Source of the DNA: Blautia hansenii DSM 20583
GTDB taxonomy: Bacteria; Bacillota; Clostridia; Lachnospirales; Lachnospiraceae
Reading direction: 5' to 3'
DNA length: 64,000 nucleotides
NCBI RefSeq assembly: GCF_002222595.2
Contig: NZ_CP022413.2
Coordinates: 1,938,001 to 2,002,000 of the forward strand
The position numbers and the translations under genes were made by a program. The notes beneath the pieces are model-generated. The model was not told where the DNA came from, searched no databases, and saw nothing but the letters and a program-made list of their open reading frames with translations. This document shows, piece after piece, positions 1 through 6,795 of the stretch (positions are counted from its first letter, which is position 1; each line of letters begins with the position of its first letter).

Positions 1-587
1 ATAATGTTACTGTCATCATAGAAATATTCTTCGCCCCAAACTTCCTCATAAATCTGCTGTTTTGTCAAAATTTTCCCTTGATGCTTTGCACAGTACAGGA
101 GCAGATCAAATTCCTTTGGTGGAAGTTCAAAAGTGCCATTTTCCGTCGTAACAGAACGATTTTCAAGGTCAATCTGCAATCCGTCAAAATTTAGCTTTTG
201 TATGGCTCCAGCTTGCTGATTAAAGCGAGTGTAGCGGCGAATAAGAGACGCAATACGGGCAATCAGTTCATCCATATCAAACGGTTTTGTAAGATAATCG
301 TCCGCTCCGGCCCGTAAGCCCCGTACTTTAGAAATGCTGTCATTTTTAGATGTGAACATCAAAATCGGCAGACTGTTCTCTTTGCGGATTTCTTCCAGCG
401 TTTCAAAGCCATCCATACCAGGCATCATCACATCCAGCACTACAAGCTGGTATTCCTGCTCTTTTAATTTCTGTAAACCATCTTTTCCGGTATTACAAAA
501 ATCAGCTTCTATGTTTTCTGCTTGTACGCTGCGTTTAATCAAAGCACACAGTTCTCTGTCATCATCTATAATCAGGATTTTATTCAT
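1..587 (-). CDS. Response regulator, OmpR/PhoB family (partial, C-terminus off the window)
   Basis: The reverse strand reads from ATG at 587 into a receiver domain: an acidic pocket near the N-terminus (IIDDDRE), the phosphoacceptor Asp in VVLDVMMPGMDGF, a Thr/Ser switch region (MFTSK) and the conserved Lys in LTKPFDMDEL. A winged-helix DNA-binding domain follows (ELPPKEFDLLLYCAKHQGK, then KQQIYEEVWG) and is cut by the left edge just before its end. The family relays a signal from a membrane histidine kinase to promoters; the kinase would lie outside the window. The start overlaps the end of the small HTH gene by 8 nt, so the two are probably co-transcribed. VanR-like or bacitracin/antimicrobial-peptide regulators of ICE cargo are possible, but the sequence alone does not choose between them. 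Confidence 0.9.
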   Translation of the reverse strand, partial: MNKILIIDDDRELCALIKRSVQAENIEADFCNTGKDGLQKLKEQEYQLVVLDVMMPGMDGFETLEEIRKENSLPILMFTSKNDSISKVRGLRAGADDYLTKPFDMDELIARIASLIRRYTRFNQQAGAIQKLNFDGLQIDLENRSVTTENGTFELPPKEFDLLLYCAKHQGKILTKQQIYEEVWGEEYFYDDSNI

Positions 588-768
588 GGCGCAACTCCTT
601 CCCTTGTTTTGTCCTTCCGTCAATCGGCTTTTCTGTGTTCTTTGGAATTAGCCAGATAGTTGCCATCTTTACAGCACCGGGAATACGCCCGGCAGCACAA
701 TAGTAATTTACTCTACGAGGTGTCACGCCCCATTTTTCGGCGGCCTCTTTTAGTGTCATATAATCCAT
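580..768 (-). CDS. Small helix-turn-helix protein (MerR/excisionase-like)
   Basis: A 62-residue protein. Residues 4-35 (MTLKEAAEKWGVTPRRVNYYC) form a winged-helix/excisionase-like HTH followed by a wing (GRIPGAVKMATIWLIPK), the usual layout of small DNA-binding proteins annotated as excisionase family or MerR-like. It ends with a Lys/Arg-rich tail. It overlaps the response regulator start by 8 nt and lies upstream of it in the same operon. On ICEs such proteins either steer integrase or act as local repressors. No integrase is visible in this window, so the target is unknown. Confidence 0.8.
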   Translation of the reverse strand: MDYMTLKEAAEKWGVTPRRVNYYCAAGRIPGAVKMATIWLIPKNTEKPIDGRTKQGKELRHE

Positions 769-918
769 TCTGCACCTCCATAGAGTACATTATAGTTCTT
801 CGGCTCGAACAAAACAAGTTTAGGAAGAAAATATAGTGAAATTAAATAGTCAGTAGTATGAAATACACAGTCGTTCAAATAATATCACATGAAATGTAAA
901 ATCATATCAGGTGATGTT

Positions 919-1278
919 ATGAAGATAGAACGAGATGAAAGACGCTTTGATTTTCACGATATAGGGCTCGCCATCAAGCGGGCAAGAGAAGCCAGCGGCA
1001 TGACGCAGGAGCAACTGGCCTATATTGTTGACCGCGCTCCGCGTACCATTATGTATAACGAAAATGACGGCCAGCATCCAAGCCTCAACACCTTTTATCA
1101 GATGGTCACAATGTTTGATATATCGGTGGATCAATACTTTTACCCGTCCCAGAATAGCGGGAGCGAGTGCAGAAAGCGGATTGATGCCATGTTGAACGCC
1201 TTGGACGAAAGAGAATTGAAAATCGTTGAAGCTACAATCCAAGCGATGAAAGCATCGAAAGAAACGGAGGAAACGTAA
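919..1278 (+). CDS. XRE-family transcriptional regulator of the ICE
   Basis: A 119-residue protein with a Cro/CI-type HTH at residues 10-65 (IGLAIKRAREASGMTQEQLA, then DRAPRTIMYNENDGQHPS) and a C-terminal helical part (RKRIDAMLNALDERELKIVEATIQAM) typical of small CTn regulators. I chose ATG 919 because AGGTGA lies a few bases upstream; an earlier in-frame ATG at 889 has no ribosome-binding site. It is the only plus-strand ICE gene here and is divergent from the HTH/response-regulator pair, so the 769-918 interval must hold both promoters. A role in repressing transfer or cargo genes is inferred. Confidence 0.85.
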   Translation: MKIERDERRFDFHDIGLAIKRAREASGMTQEQLAYIVDRAPRTIMYNENDGQHPSLNTFYQMVTMFDISVDQYFYPSQNSGSECRKRIDAMLNALDERELKIVEATIQAMKASKETEET

Positions 1279-1347
1279 AAGAAAGCGTAACCTCCGTTTT
1301 TTTGCGCCATGTTGCGGGTTGCGCGTTTTGGCAAGCAATTCGGGTGT

Positions 1348-1416
1348 GGCCACACTCCGAAATTTTTGCAGGGCGCAGGGCCCGCAAAAATGCTTGTTGG
1401 GGAGCTCCCCAAACCC
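1348..1416 (-). other. Candidate oriT of the ICE
   Basis: Two nested inverted repeats lie directly downstream of the relaxase gene: ATTTTTGC...GCAAAAAT and the perfect palindrome TTGGGGAGCTCCCCAA. On the minus strand the block reads GGGTTTGGGGA..TCCCCAACAAG, which is also found next to the MOBP relaxase of the inserted element (34,488-34,515). A stretch conserved between two elements beside homologous relaxases is what a nick region would look like. The exact nick position is not visible. Confidence 0.55.
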
Positions 1417-1421
1417 GCTGT

Positions 1422-1446
1422 ACTTTGGGACAAATTGTCCCAAAGT
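1422..1446. repeat. Dispersed ICE palindrome, copy 1
   Basis: Perfect copy: arms ACTTTGGGACAA and TTGTCCCAAAGT around one central base. It lies between the oriT-like region and the relaxase stop codon. Confidence 0.9.
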
Positions 1447-1480
1447 CCCGGTGCGCTGCACCGTAGTCTGCGGCCCGTCA

Positions 1481-2887
1481 CTATCGTTCCTGAGCCTTAT
1501 TTTCACGCTCGTCTGTTATGCCGAGCAGATGATCAATGTTCGCTTTTATTGCCACGGCCTCCCGCATTTGCCGCTGGGCCTCCCGGTATTCTGCATAAAG
1601 CTCTTTTTTCTGTCCTGCCAGCTCACGGCGGGATTTTTTTAGTGCTTCAATCTTAGGGAGCTTTGCGCCGTTCAGTATGGTGTTCATGGTATCCTTTGCC
1701 GCCCGGTAAGTGGCAAGCTCTGCTTCATGCTGGGCCAGATACTTTTTACTGTACCGCGCAGCCTTGTACCCATCGAACACCGGGCGGGTCTTAGCATAGT
1801 CCACCGTGGCAGCCATCAGCTCCGAGGTTTTGGAAAAAGCCTCCTCCGTTGTGCGGAGCTTGTCAGACAGCTTGTGAAAGTGATCCACCGCAGCCTCGGT
1901 GCGGGCCGTCAGCGCCGCATAGTCTGTCAGATGATGCTCCTGCAAATACTGGAGTGCAGCGGCCATCTGTTTTAGGTTGTAGACCTTGGCCCATCGTTCA
2001 TAGGCCGGGCCCTTGCCCTGGGCCATACGCTCTTGAATGTCGATGATGAGATTAACTCGCCGTGGCGGAACCGTGGGCTCCTCTGGCAGCTCGGGGAGCG
2101 GACGTTCCCCGGCAATTACCTCCTTGATGTCCTCCGGGTCAAATCCGGCTCCCAGTGTAGAAGCTCGGAGCCGGGTCGGTTTTTCCTGTCCGGGCGCGAG
2201 AAATGAGATGACACCGCCGCGCCCCTGTTTCACCGCAAAGCCAGACTCATCCATGAGCCGAAGAAAGTCGGCAAAGTCTGTGGGCTTTTTCTCCAAAGCG
2301 GCAAGAATAGCCAGCCGTACCCTCTGCTTGGCAGAGGGCGGCTTTTCCCTGATCCACTGGCCATAGTGGAGAAAACGGCCCTTGCTGTGCTGGCGCGGAT
2401 TTTGAATGACAGACAATTCATGTTCGATGCACACGCGGTCAGAAAGCCGCCGCAGGGCAAAGGACGAACCAATGAAATTATGAAATTTCCGGGAGCGATC
2501 AAAGGCCGTCGCATTGAAATAAATGTGATTGTGGATATGGGCCTTATCAGTATGCGTACAGACAAAGAATTGATGCTTTCCCTTTGTCCAGCGCATCGCC
2601 GTTTCATAACCGATACGGTTTGCTTCTTCCGCCGTAACCTCCCCGGGCAGAAACGCCTGCCGGATCTGAAAGAACAGTGCCCCGCGAGATACGGCCCGGC
2701 CTGTCTCTGCAAGGTATTGACTTTTTACCAGAAGAAACTCGGCGGGAGCCGTGTTCGGATCGCAGAGATAGGAAGATACGGCTCCCAGCTTTTCCGGGTT
2801 CAGGCCATAGGTGAAACGATCCTCCATCGTTTGAATTGCACTTTTTCCCGCCGCTGTTTTATAAGGGCGGATGTAGGTGGTCGCCGT
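1481..2887 (-). CDS. ICE relaxase, MOBP/VirD2-like (near-cognate start)
   Basis: The relaxase nicks oriT and pilots the strand through the type IV secretion system. The N-terminal third has the family layout: YIRPYKTAAGK, the helix AVSSYLCDPNTAPAEFLLVK, and the three-His metal motif in HTDKAHIHNHIYFNA. The C-terminal half is long, helical and Lys/Glu-rich (YERWAKVYNLKQMAA, then TRPVFDGYK) and is clearly homologous to the C-terminal part of the second relaxase at 32,362-33,996. The start is odd: GGAAGGAGGG is followed by no ATG/GTG/TTG at normal spacing. The only in-frame upstream TTG (2,908) overlaps the Shine-Dalgarno, so ACG at 2,887 (reading T-A-T-T-Y-I-R-P) or ATT at 2,893 is the likely start. 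From ACG it has 468 residues. It is preceded by MobC in the same direction. Confidence 0.88.
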   Translation of the reverse strand, partial: TATTYIRPYKTAAGKSAIQTMEDRFTYGLNPEKLGAVSSYLCDPNTAPAEFLLVKSQYLAETGRAVSRGALFFQIRQAFLPGEVTAEEANRIGYETAMRWTKGKHQFFVCTHTDKAHIHNHIYFNATAFDRSRKFHNFIGSSFALRRLSDRVCIEHELSVIQNPRQHSKGRFLHYGQWIREKPPSAKQRVRLAILAALEKKPTDFADFLRLMDESGFAVKQGRGGVISFLAPGQEKPTRLRASTLGAGFDPEDIKEVIAGERPLPELPEEPTVPPRRVNLIIDIQERMAQGKGPAYERWAKVYNLKQMAAALQYLQEHHLTDYAALTARTEAAVDHFHKLSDKLRTTEEAFSKTSELMAATVDYAKTRPVFDGYKAARYSKKYLAQHEAELATYRAAKDTMNTILNGAKLPKIEALKKSRRELAGQKKELYAEYREAQRQMREAVAIKANIDHLLGITDERENKAQER

Positions 2888-2919
2888 AAAAATCCCTCCT
2901 TCCGGCAAACAGTATTTTT

Positions 2920-2944
2920 ACTTTGGGACACTTTGTCCCGAAGT
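2920..2944. repeat. Dispersed ICE palindrome, copy 2
   Basis: ACTTTGGGACA and TGTCCCGAAGT arms, in the short gap between mobC and the relaxase start. Confidence 0.9.
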
Positions 2945-2985
2945 AGAAAAAGCCGGGGAGCGGTATCAACCACTCCCCGGACGGG

Positions 2986-3333
2986 TCAGAGCTCTACCAG
3001 CGCGGAGAGCTGTTTCAAGAGATCAGACAGCGGCCCCCACAAAGCGGCATAGTCCCGCTGCAAGGCCGCGAGTTCTTCGGGATAAATCGCGCCGTAGGTG
3101 TTGGCTTGAATTGCCACTTGGTTCAGATTGTTGGAGCAGCGCCGCTGGAGCGAAACCAGCTCACGAACAGGCGAAAGGTCAACATGAAGCACATACCCAC
3201 TCAGGGCCATTTTCCGCATATAGGCTCCCATATTACGGATGCCAGCCTCCGCCATACGTTCTTGAATCAGAGCCTGCTCCGCCTCCGACACCATCACATG
3301 AAGATGGATCGGACGGCGGCGTTTCTTTGTCAT
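2986..3333 (-). CDS. mobC: MobC-like relaxosome accessory protein
   Basis: A 115-residue protein with a basic start (MTKKRRRPIHLHVMVSEAE), a ribbon-helix-helix-like segment (RMAEAGIRNMGAYMRKMALSGY) and the MobC signature region (ELVSLQRRCSNNLNQVAIQAN). MobC proteins bind oriT and help open it for the relaxase. The gene directly precedes the relaxase and its ATG overlaps the stop of the 54-residue gene upstream (ATGA), so the three genes form a translationally coupled unit. A second MobC, only distantly similar, accompanies the inserted element's relaxase. Confidence 0.88.
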   Translation of the reverse strand: MTKKRRRPIHLHVMVSEAEQALIQERMAEAGIRNMGAYMRKMALSGYVLHVDLSPVRELVSLQRRCSNNLNQVAIQANTYGAIYPEELAALQRDYAALWGPLSDLLKQLSALVEL

Positions 3334-3494
3334 CGCTCCTCACGCTCCCGGCTGCGGCAGGCGCGGGGCGGCTCCTTTACCTTATCCAGCGGCTTTTCCT
3401 GTTTGTCTGCCGGAACAGGGTGCGGCAAATGAAATTCACGGTGCAGGCGCAGCACCTCCAGTACAGACAATTCCTGTTCACGTTTCTTTTCCAT
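3330..3494 (-). CDS. Small basic hypothetical protein upstream of mobC
   Basis: A 54-codon ORF starting ATG at 3,494 after AGGTGCG and ending in a TGA that overlaps the mobC start codon. The product (MEKKREQELSVLEVLRLHRE, then a Pro/Lys/Arg-rich tail) is strongly charged and has no recognisable domain. The tight overlap with mobC, and a coding frame maintained from a ribosome-binding site to that overlap, are the evidence that it is real. I do not know its function. Confidence 0.6.
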   Translation of the reverse strand: MEKKREQELSVLEVLRLHREFHLPHPVPADKQEKPLDKVKEPPRACRSREREER

Positions 3495-3506
3495 ATACGC
3501 ACCTCC

Positions 3507-4091
3507 TTATCTATCGCCACGGTCAGGCTGCCTCCGTTGGGGAGCCGGAGCCTCCGAGCCGCGATCTGCCTCCGCCAACTTTGCCGCATTTTTCATCTGC
3601 TCGGCAATCGGACGGGGTCTGTCGGGATTATCAGGCGCAGGACGCAGCTCATAGTCGGATGCCTGTTTTTCCGTTAGCGGGCGGGTATAGGTAAGATAGC
3701 CCCAAGCCAAGAACGAGCCATTTTCCACCGGGATGCGCTGATCGTAATTGAAGATTTCATCCGGCTTGTTATAAGGCGGCTTCGGGAATGTCCCGATGTC
3801 CACAGGCCGCTGGGTCGAATAATACTTGTAAAGGCCGGGAGCCTCGGTCTGCCTGATCCCGACATTATAAATACGCTGATAGTCCTGCACCCGGTCTGTG
3901 AAATCCTGTTCCATCGCGGTGCGGTCATTTCCATAGTGACCCCATTCATACTGCCGCTGGCCGTCCTTGTCATCATAGCAGGCCCATGTGACATAGCGGG
4001 ATGGCGCGGTGGGATGTTCGCCCAATGCAAATCCTCGTCCATTTTCCAGCATGACCGCCTTCAAAATAGCATAGCCTTGATTTTTGTCCAT
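3507..4091 (-). CDS. Conserved ICE accessory protein (function unknown)
   Basis: A 194-residue soluble protein rich in aromatic residues (YVTWACYDDKDGQRQYEWGHYG, then PGLYKYYSTQRPVD), with a basic Pro-rich C-terminus. It begins ATG at 4,091 after GGAGGT. No membrane segment or catalytic motif is visible. Proteins of this look (YodL/LPD-like small domains) are common in Tn1549-type elements between the relaxase and surface-protein genes. A DNA-protection or regulatory role is only a guess. It lies in the same minus-strand operon as its neighbours. Confidence 0.7.
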   Translation of the reverse strand: MDKNQGYAILKAVMLENGRGFALGEHPTAPSRYVTWACYDDKDGQRQYEWGHYGNDRTAMEQDFTDRVQDYQRIYNVGIRQTEAPGLYKYYSTQRPVDIGTFPKPPYNKPDEIFNYDQRIPVENGSFLAWGYLTYTRPLTEKQASDYELRPAPDNPDRPRPIAEQMKNAAKLAEADRGSEAPAPQRRQPDRGDR

Positions 4092-4104
4092 AGTACACCT
4101 CCCA

Positions 4105-5064
4105 TCATCGAGACATTTCTTTATTTTCTCTTTTCACAAACGGCTGGAGCTGATAGGGGCTTGTACCGTCCTCGGGTCGCAGAAAGTCTATCCGGGCCGC
4201 AGCACGGATAGCGTTCTGGTTAAGCTGCCGCTGCCATGCCCCTTGGCTGGGAGCCCACTTAAAGCCGTTGCTTTTCAGTTCCTGCCGCTGATCGGCATCG
4301 GGCTTTTCCTCAAAAATAAGCTGCAAACGATTTTCAGCCTCGTTGATTTTTGCCTCACCTCCGGGGAATGTCCAGCCAGCAAACTCGGAGCGGCTGCTCA
4401 GTTCCTCAATGCGCTGGCGCACACGGCGGATGTTGGCGTTGTTGTTGGAAAGCAGATAGGCGGGGTATGGCTTGCTTTTGTCCAAGTGCCATGACTGCGC
4501 CATATCTGCTTTGAGCTTTTCTGCCTGCTCCGGCGTAAGCTCCGGGCAGCCGTCCAGCGTTTTGTGTTTCCGAAAATACGCATTGACCGCCTTCATGGTG
4601 GTCTGCTGGGACTCCAGCCCCTCCAGCTTTTTTGTCAGCTTTTCCACGGCCAGATCGTCATCCGCGCTGATCCCACCCATTCCAACAGAGCGGATTTTAT
4701 CAAGCAGCTTTGAAATCTCCGCATACTCTCCATAGTTGCGATCCCGGGCGGCGTTCTGCTTGTGCTTTTTTGTCACAGGGAAATTGCCGCCCCCGGAGAT
4801 CAGAATAGAGGGCACCCGGGCATCAATCACATTGCGTTCATTCAGATTTTCGGCAAGTTTCCGGGCATAGCGATCCACCAGTGTGTCAATCTTATCATGG
4901 TACATGGGATCGACACGCGCTTTCTGGCGTTCCGCCGCTGCATACGCTTCATCGACCATTGCCCGGTAGCCCGCCGTAGCGGAGCCCGGCTGATAGTCGG
5001 AAAAGCTGTTCATATCCTTTGCCCGCTTTGCGGCTTCTTCATTGATTGGATAATATTTCGGCAT
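4105..5064 (-). CDS. DUF3560-like ICE protein
   Basis: A 319-residue, highly charged, helical protein. Features seen: an N-terminal segment MPKYYPINEEAAKRAKDMNS, a central coiled-coil-prone stretch (LEGLESQQTTMKAVNAYFRKHK) and a C-terminal motif LKSNGFKWAPSQGAWQRQLN that recurs in many mobile-element proteins including DUF3560 members. ATG 5,064 is supported by GGAGGTAC; the ORF is open further upstream, but that part contains the dispersed palindrome and no better start. The function is not established. Its place between the Cys-rich gene and the relaxase group suggests DNA handling or establishment after transfer. Confidence 0.75.
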   Translation of the reverse strand: MPKYYPINEEAAKRAKDMNSFSDYQPGSATAGYRAMVDEAYAAAERQKARVDPMYHDKIDTLVDRYARKLAENLNERNVIDARVPSILISGGGNFPVTKKHKQNAARDRNYGEYAEISKLLDKIRSVGMGGISADDDLAVEKLTKKLEGLESQQTTMKAVNAYFRKHKTLDGCPELTPEQAEKLKADMAQSWHLDKSKPYPAYLLSNNNANIRRVRQRIEELSSRSEFAGWTFPGGEAKINEAENRLQLIFEEKPDADQRQELKSNGFKWAPSQGAWQRQLNQNAIRAAARIDFLRPEDGTSPYQLQPFVKRENKEMSR

Positions 5065-5089
5065 AGTACCTCCTTCCACAAAAGCCGGA

Positions 5090-5114
5090 ACTTTGGGACA
5101 AATTGTCCCAAAGC
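5090..5114. repeat. Dispersed ICE palindrome, copy 3
   Basis: ACTTTGGGACAA and TTGTCCCAAAG arms, just upstream of the DUF3560-like gene start. Confidence 0.9.
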
Positions 5115-5243
5115 CCCGGCAGCTAAAATGTTGACAGCATCTCACGGAAACAGGGCCGGACGTAGAAATATACGCCTCCCGCAGAAAATGGCCTTAAAAA
5201 GCCTTGTCACAGGCGGGTTTTGGATGTCCTAATTGTCAACACA

Positions 5244-5597
5244 TCAGCCCCGTTTTTTCCGCATATATTCCCGCTGCTGTCTGCGGTGTGCCGCCTTTGC
5301 ACAGGCCACCGAACAATAGGTTTGCCGTCCATCAGGAGCCACGGCTCTGCCACATACCGGGCAAGCCTTGAAATCCGGCCTTGGCCCCTCTGTCAGCAAC
5401 GCAGCCTCCAGCGCCGGATCAAGGGGCAGAACAGCCTCGCGGAAGTAGCGGCAATAAGCCCCCGTCCAGCATTTCCCAAACATATAGCACTCGCAATCCA
5501 GCGGCAGGCAGCCGCAGTCCCGGTCATAGTTGGCACACCATTTTGACACCAGCCTGCGGATTGCCGCTTTTTCTGTCCGGGTCAGTTCTCGGCCCAC
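5244..5597 (-). CDS. Cysteine-rich VLP-type zinc-binding protein
   Basis: A 117-residue protein with two cysteine clusters: CANYDRDCGCLPLDCECYMFGKC near the N-terminus and CPVCG...YCSVACAKAAHRRQQ near the C-terminus, plus the VLPLDPALEAALL segment after which the family is named. GTG 5,597 is the start, because GGGAGGTG lies 5 nt before it; the open frame upstream of this belongs to the preceding small gene. The Cys spacing and the HRRQQREYMRKK tail suggest a zinc-stabilised nucleic-acid-binding protein. A paralogue sits in the inserted element at 31,986-32,372, again beside replication/mobilization genes. Confidence 0.85.
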   Translation of the reverse strand: MGRELTRTEKAAIRRLVSKWCANYDRDCGCLPLDCECYMFGKCWTGAYCRYFREAVLPLDPALEAALLTEGPRPDFKACPVCGRAVAPDGRQTYCSVACAKAAHRRQQREYMRKKRG

Positions 5598-5601
5598 AGT
5601 A

Positions 5602-5778
5602 TCACCTCCCGTTGCCCGGTGGTTTGAGCTGCTCCCGGTAGCAGAACACGCAGCCGATCCCGCGCCAGTAAGGGCAGCCGTCACAACGGGAGCCCTTCGG
5701 CGGCAGGCTTGGCGGCACACCCTTAAAGTAGCTTTTTTCTTTCATAAATCCCTCATAGGGGTTGTTGGTAAATCTCAT
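5602..5778 (-). CDS. Small cysteine-containing hypothetical protein
   Basis: A 58-residue ORF (MRFTNNPYEGFMKEKSY start) with a C-terminal CDGCPYWRGIGCVFCY cluster that could bind a metal. Its ATG overlaps the TGA of the DUF4366 gene upstream (ATGA), and its own stop lies inside the ribosome-binding region of the Cys-rich VLP gene. These overlaps on both sides argue for a real, coupled gene. Function unknown. Confidence 0.6.
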   Translation of the reverse strand: MRFTNNPYEGFMKEKSYFKGVPPSLPPKGSRCDGCPYWRGIGCVFCYREQLKPPGNGR

Positions 5779-6524
5779 TCATTATCCTCGCTTTCTGTAT
5801 TGTCCTCGTCCCAAGGCGGCCCATCGTCCTCGGGATCGTCATAATCAGCCAGTTCCTCACTGTAATCCTCTTCGGGTACAGCAGCTTTTTCATGCTTCGG
5901 GCGATAGATTTTGAAGTACCAGCCTGCACCGCCGCCCAGAACAGCCACTGCCAAAATCAGCAGAAGTGTCCCGGTATTGCTTTTCTGCTGGGGCTCGGGT
6001 TCCGGCTCCTCCGCAGGTTCCGTCACCGGGGCGGGTTCGGGAGCTGTACCAGCACACTCGGTCATGTTGACCGCGCAGACCTCGCAATCCGTATTGATGG
6101 CTCCGGGCGCACATTTTTCTGTGCAGGAGCAGGCCGGAAGCTCTCCGCCAGCGGCCTCCAGTGCCGCCAGCAGATCGGCTTCATCCACCATGTTCAGAAA
6201 GTAGGTGTGATACTGTTCGCCGTCCTCGTCCACAGGCTTGTCATAATCAATGACAATGTAAAAGGTGTTGCCGCCGCTGGTTTCCACCGTGATAAACTGT
6301 TTGTTGGTTGCAGCATCATAGAGCAGATCGCGGGTCACAAGGTTTCCATCCTCCGAAAAGCCCGCGCCCGGGGTAATGGTAGGTGCAGGCTCCGGGGCCG
6401 GAGTTTCTTCCACAACAGGCGGTTCCTCATTCCCACTGTCCGAATAGGCGTAGGCTGGGATCGCAAAGCCGCATAAAAGAACGGCGAAGCAAAGCCCCGC
6501 CGCCAACATACGAAAGTGTTTCAT
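5775..6524 (-). CDS. DUF4366 / CD1107-family surface protein
   Basis: A 249-residue exported membrane protein: signal peptide at residues 1-27 (MLAAGLCFAVLLCGFAIPAYA), an extracellular domain with several cysteines (ACSCTEKCAPGAINTDCEVCAVNMTECAG), a Pro/Glu linker, one transmembrane helix near residues 186-206 (TLLLILAVAVLGGGAGWYF) and an acidic cytoplasmic tail. This is the layout of the DUF4366 proteins conserved in C. difficile CTn/Tn1549 transfer operons. It lies directly downstream of DUF4315 and the NlpC/P60 gene. A role at the cell surface in the mating apparatus is inferred from that fixed order. Confidence 0.85.
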   Translation of the reverse strand: MKHFRMLAAGLCFAVLLCGFAIPAYAYSDSGNEEPPVVEETPAPEPAPTITPGAGFSEDGNLVTRDLLYDAATNKQFITVETSGGNTFYIVIDYDKPVDEDGEQYHTYFLNMVDEADLLAALEAAGGELPACSCTEKCAPGAINTDCEVCAVNMTECAGTAPEPAPVTEPAEEPEPEPQQKSNTGTLLLILAVAVLGGGAGWYFKIYRPKHEKAAVPEEDYSEELADYDDPEDDGPPWDEDNTESEDNE

Positions 6525-6526
6525 AT

Positions 6527-6781
6527 TCAGTTCTCCTCCTTCTTTTCTTCTTCGGACTTCGGGACACTTTGTCCCAAAGTGCCACCGTCCTTCAGCTTTT
6601 CAAACAGCAGCGGGAGCTCCGTAAGGGAGATGCTCATACCGCGCACAATGTCCACGATCTCGCTGTTTTCTGCCTCCAGCTTTTTCTGCTCCAGCTCCTT
6701 GAGCCGGGCCTGCTGTTCACTGATTTTAGCCTTGACCTTATCAATCTCGGCCTGAATTTTCATGCTTTTGGTAGTTGCCAT
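6527..6781 (-). CDS. DUF4315-family coiled-coil protein
   Basis: An 84-residue protein with a heptad-like coiled coil in residues 7-45 (KIQAEIDKVKAKISEQQARL and onward), as in DUF4315 proteins that always sit between NlpC/P60 and DUF4366 in these ICEs. ATG 6,781 follows AGGAGG. The last 20 residues (GGTLGQSVPKSEEEKKEEN) are encoded by the dispersed palindrome (6,556-6,580), so the repeat has been fused into the reading frame. Confidence 0.85.
   Translation of the reverse strand: MATTKSMKIQAEIDKVKAKISEQQARLKELEQKKLEAENSEIVDIVRGMSISLTELPLLFEKLKDGGTLGQSVPKSEEEKKEEN
6556..6580. repeat. Dispersed ICE palindrome, copy 4
   Basis: ACTTCGGGACA and TGTCCCAAAGT arms. It lies inside the 3' end of the DUF4315 gene and is translated as TLGQSVPK. 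Confidence 0.9.
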
Positions 6782-6795
6782 TTCAAAACCTCCTG

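Noticed and set aside
907..1506. Long antisense ORFs over the XRE gene and oriT region
   Set aside because: They mirror the real gene and the GC-rich oriT and have no ribosome-binding site or recognisable domain.
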